Shown piece by piece: positions 5,005 to 6,895 of a stretch of 6,895 nucleotides of DNA; position 1 is the first letter of the stretch, and each line of letters opens with the position of its first letter. A model generated the notes under the pieces. It had not been told where the DNA came from. It saw only the letters and a program-made list of their open reading frames with translations, and ran no database searches. The position numbers and the translations under genes are program-made. Origin of the DNA: Bacteroidales bacterium (GTDB lineage: Bacteria; Bacteroidota; Bacteroidia; Bacteroidales; FEN-979); NCBI GenBank assembly GCA_023231005.1, contig JALNWG010000055.1:1-6895 (forward strand). Reading direction: 5' to 3'.

Positions 5005-5907
5005 ATGAAAAACGCAAACAGATTAATTTATTTATTCATTCTAGGAGTAGCAACTTTAGGCTTTGTAGGAATTATTATTTATTCATGCCTAAAAAATGAT
5101 TTTCTATGGATATGGATGAGTGCATCCTTAGTCGTTTCATTAGCCTCTTTTCTTATTGGAGGATTAATTGGTTTCTTGTTTGGAATTCCCAAATTCAATA
5201 CTAAGTACACTCCATCTGAGGAACCTGAATATCTTGCAAACACAAGCTTAGAACAAATTTCTGACTGGTTGACAAAAATCATTGTAGGTGTCGGATTGAC
5301 TCAACTAATTGTCATCCCAAAAAATTTAATGAATCTTTCTGAATATATTGTTGCTGGAATTGTGAGTAAGCATAGTTGCCAAAAATCGCCAGATTGGTAT
5401 CTGCCTTTGTATAATGCTGGAATTGTGTGTAAGCATAGTTACCTTCCAGAAGATACTACTTTTATTCTTTCTCTAATTTTACTGTTTTTTATTCTCGGAT
5501 TTTTCTTTGCATTTTTCTATGCTCGATTAGAATTGAATAATAAGTTCGTTAAATCATCTGCATTGATAAAGGCGCAAGATGATCTCATAACAGAGACCGA
5601 AAAATTCTCGTCATTAAATGAAATAGTTTCTTTAACAGCAAATGATTTGAGAAATGTAGATGTAATTAAATTGAAGATTGAGGACTTTAAAATAAAGCTC
5701 ACGTCTTTCCAGAAAGATGTTCTTAGACAATTGCTTTACTCTTCAGATAAAATTTATCGACAACCAACAATTCCCTTTAGACAAAATGAATTTGAAGAAT
5801 TTGTTGAACTCATTTCTTTAAAGATATTACAAAGAACTCACCCTCTATTAAAGTCATATAAATTAACAGATAACTATTCTCAATTAACCATGAATGATAT
5901 CCAGTAA
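5005..5907 (+). CDS. Four-helix inner-membrane protein with GFLFGIP and LEQISDWLTKI motifs
   Basis: A 300-residue protein. Likely membrane helices are 8-28, 33-60, 88-105 and 152-175, with the N-terminus and the soluble C-terminal region (176-300) in the cytoplasm and loop 106-151 in the periplasm. The helix-2 end GGLIGFLFGIPKF and the helix-3 approach NTSLEQISDWLTKIIVGVGL resemble a recurring, uncharacterised bacterial family. From memory, related segments occur in membrane proteins linked to prokaryotic YEATS-type conflict systems (the YLATT type); I cannot verify this. The C-terminal region is helical and charged (EIVSLTANDLRNVDVIKLKIEDF, FQKDVLRQLLY) and could sense or bind a partner. The periplasmic loop holds a repeated AGIV(S/C)KHS motif and two Cys (125, 142). 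The start at 5005 overlaps the operon tightly (1-base gap); no ribosome binding site is seen, which suggests coupling. The last gene before the terminator at 5938. Confidence 0.82.
   Translation: MKNANRLIYLFILGVATLGFVGIIIYSCLKNDFLWIWMSASLVVSLASFLIGGLIGFLFGIPKFNTKYTPSEEPEYLANTSLEQISDWLTKIIVGVGLTQLIVIPKNLMNLSEYIVAGIVSKHSCQKSPDWYLPLYNAGIVCKHSYLPEDTTFILSLILLFFILGFFFAFFYARLELNNKFVKSSALIKAQDDLITETEKFSSLNEIVSLTANDLRNVDVIKLKIEDFKIKLTSFQKDVLRQLLYSSDKIYRQPTIPFRQNEFEEFVELISLKILQRTHPLLKSYKLTDNYSQLTMNDIQ
5353..5443 (+). repeat. Pair of 28-bp in-frame direct repeats inside the membrane-protein gene
   Basis: Bases 5353-5380 and 5416-5443 match at 26 of 28 positions. They lie 63 bases (21 codons) apart, so both encode nearly the same residues in frame: AGIVSKHSC and AGIVCKHSY. 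The bases between and after the copies do not match, so only the 28-bp motif is duplicated. Both are in the predicted periplasmic loop. Confidence 0.9.
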
Positions 5908-5937
5908 ATTTGCCCCTCACCCCATTCGGCAATTAGG

Positions 5938-5967
5938 TGCCTGTATTTTCCTGATGCAGGCATTTTT
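5938..5967 (+). terminator. Rho-independent terminator of the four-gene operon
   Basis: TGCCTGTA (5938-5945) pairs with TGCAGGCA (5955-5962) through seven Watson-Crick pairs and one G-T wobble, with a 9-base loop (TTTTCCTGA), and runs into five T (5963-5967). It lies 30 bases after the stop of the last operon gene. On the opposite strand no T-tract follows, so it serves the plus strand only. Confidence 0.75.
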
Positions 5968-6241
5968 ATGTAAAGAATATCGATGCTATAGTTACAACTG
6001 TGTAGAGTAAAACTAAAAAACATCTTCTTTTCTTACTCCTCTTTGTTTCGTCTTTGTACCGCTTTACTATCTGCCTATATTTATCTCTATGTAAAAAAAA
6101 ATAATTGGTGATAAATAGGACTATACCAATTACTGGTATTCCAATTTTATAATCACCTCTGGAATTTCCTTCGGTTATACGAAAAAAATTAACATAAAGA
6201 ACAATAATATTTATAAAAATAAGAAATGATACGGCATACAT
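5966..6241 (-). CDS. Small three-helix membrane protein, probably missing its N-terminus
   Basis: A minus-strand protein of 91 residues from the ATG at 6241. Three hydrophobic segments are seen: residues ~2-19 (YAVSFLIFINIIVLYVNF), ~32-50 (KIGIPVIGIVLFITNYFFL) and ~73-90 (CFLVLLYTVVTIASIFF), with a strongly basic segment (HRDKYRQIVKRYKDETKRSKKRR) before the last helix, which should be cytoplasmic. The frame stays open upstream for 25 codons, to a stop at 6317-6319, and those codons look protein-like (GDGTIPSSLVWTNNGINIGTYG) but contain no start. The original gene therefore probably began further upstream and lost its 5' end. Small helix-basic-helix membrane proteins are common among Bacteroidota Rhs/toxin loci, where some may be immunity proteins; that link here is inference. 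It converges on the plus-strand operon, and its stop codon lies in the T-tract of the operon terminator. Confidence 0.6.
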   Translation of the reverse strand: MYAVSFLIFINIIVLYVNFFRITEGNSRGDYKIGIPVIGIVLFITNYFFLHRDKYRQIVKRYKDETKRSKKRRCFLVLLYTVVTIASIFFT

Positions 6242-6313
6242 GATGACACCATAGGTGCCAATGTTTATCCCATTGTTTGTCCAAACTAATGAAGAAGGGA
6301 TAGTTCCATCCCC

Positions 6314-6595
6314 TTGTCAACATTCACTGGAATTCCAAACCCGGTATTAGATGCTGGTTTTACTAAGGTTCTTTCTAATGAAAATAGTACACAAGTACTA
6401 TGTGGTAGAAACTGCATAGAATCAGATTTTATGTTTTTAATTTCTTCCGACACTTTAATGGAATACGTTTTTGATGCCCAAGTAATAGAAAATACCTCTC
6501 GGGACTCGATAAAAGCAAAATACCTTGTTTTGAAGCGTTATGATTTAAGCCTACAGGATTTAAAGAATGCTGATTGGACAATCACCTATCCATAA
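6314..6595 (+). CDS. Hypothetical protein, probably 5'-truncated
   Basis: An open frame from 6293 to TAA 6593-6595. No ATG occurs in the first part; the only early start is TTG at 6314, with a purine-rich GAAGAAGGGA at 6291-6300, 13 bases upstream, which is rather far. The product (about 93 residues) is soluble and looks like the C-terminal part of a small beta-rich exported protein: VLDAGFTKVLSNENSTQVLC, a CGRNC cysteine pair, then SDTLMEYVFDAQVIENTS and KYLVLKRYDLSLQDL. There is no signal peptide or lipobox, which such a protein would normally have. Together with the missing N-terminus of the opposite-strand neighbour, this points to a junction at about 6290-6320 that removed both gene starts. 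The family is not recognised. Confidence 0.5.
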   Translation: MSTFTGIPNPVLDAGFTKVLSNENSTQVLCGRNCIESDFMFLISSDTLMEYVFDAQVIENTSRDSIKAKYLVLKRYDLSLQDLKNADWTITYP

Positions 6596-6603
6596 CAAAA
6601 TAA

Positions 6604-6696
6604 TTCTGGACACTTGAACAAAAACAAAAATATTCTAAATTTATTAAATTCAAACCTGGAGAATTTTTCGAAGCAAACCTAACAACTGGTTTATAA
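6604..6696 (+). pseudogene. 30-codon coding remnant
   Basis: Directly after an in-frame stop (6601-6603) comes a protein-like stretch, FWTLEQKQKYSKFIKFKPGE followed by FFEANLTTGL, ending in TAA 6694-6696. It has no start codon. It may be the displaced end of the gene at 6314-6595 or of another lost gene. The call rests only on its protein-like composition. Confidence 0.3.
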
Positions 6697-6818
6697 AGCG
6701 TTGATCCAACCAATTCCGGAATACCATCAACCTTAGCTTTTCCAATACTCGGACAAAAATAGAATAAAATAATCCTCTTTTTATTTTTTTTATTGAAATA
6801 CAGTTATTATTATTGCAG
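6697..6818. other. AT-rich non-coding stretch up to the terminal repeat
   Basis: No open frame, RNA gene or convincing hairpin is seen. If the contig closes on itself, this is the upstream region of the gene at 29. TATTATTG at 6808-6815 is one base off the Bacteroidota -7 element, but no TTG lies at the right distance, so I do not call a promoter. Confidence 0.4.
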
Positions 6819-6895
6819 GGTAGTGTTATAACTTAAATTATCCGATATGAAAATCCCCTGTACTTATTTTTGGATGGCCGTGCTGATCTTTAGCA
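6819..6895. repeat. 77-bp terminal direct repeat, right copy
   Basis: Identical to 1-77. It carries a second, cut-off copy of the start of the first gene (ATG at 6847). It should be collapsed with the left copy if the contig is circular. Confidence 0.95.

Overview
The window looks like AT-rich DNA from a member of the Bacteroidota. Four things support this: Rhs-core sequence of the type common in that phylum (the GLINMNGRV..DP..GRFLS.D motif), a lipoprotein whose mature N-terminus reads C-K-K-E-D-D like the Bacteroidota surface-lipoprotein export signal, a candidate promoter with the Bacteroidota TAnnTTTG element, and gene starts without clear Shine-Dalgarno sequences. I see no tRNA, rRNA, CRISPR array, replication gene, mobilisation gene or complete transposase. 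The first 77 bases recur exactly as the last 77, so the contig is either a 6,818-bp circle or one unit of a tandem or looped repeat. The exact length of 77 is what a k=77 de Bruijn assembler leaves on a self-looping contig.

Left part (1-2127): mostly wreckage. A small exported protein is split by a frameshift (29-665). A non-coding or weakly coding stretch follows (666-1013). Next comes the C-terminal tip of an Rhs polymorphic-toxin/wall-associated protein with several frameshifts and stops (about 1014-1790). It is fused directly to the last ~100 codons of a group II intron reverse transcriptase/maturase (about 1783-2088), whose reading frame runs into the intron's own domains V and VI (2054-2127). 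The maturase has two TGA codons exactly where the family has tryptophan, and domain V has a mismatch in its catalytic triad, so this is a dead intron remnant.

Middle part (2128-5967): the most coherent unit. A candidate Bacteroidota promoter (2284-2314) precedes four same-strand genes with short gaps. The first is a ~497-residue exported protein with an N-terminal beta domain, a helical middle and a probable C-terminal outer-membrane beta-structure; it is broken into two frames at a run of nine A. The second is a 119-residue Ig-like beta protein without a signal peptide. The third is a surface-type lipoprotein with a bacterial Ig-like (Big_1) domain. The fourth is a four-helix inner-membrane protein with GFLFGIP and NTSLEQISDWLTKI motifs and a soluble C-terminal domain. 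A hairpin with a T-tract (5938-5967) closes the unit. The predicted locations (outer membrane, cell surface, inner membrane) suggest an envelope-spanning module of unknown function. I know no named system with this composition.

Right part (5966-6818): a small minus-strand membrane protein and a plus-strand fragment face away from each other. Both reading frames stay open up to a shared junction (about 6290-6320) without a normal start, which looks like a deletion scar. A 30-codon coding remnant and an AT-rich stretch lead back to the terminal repeat. Overall this resembles the decayed edge of an Rhs toxin/immunity island with one mostly preserved envelope operon.
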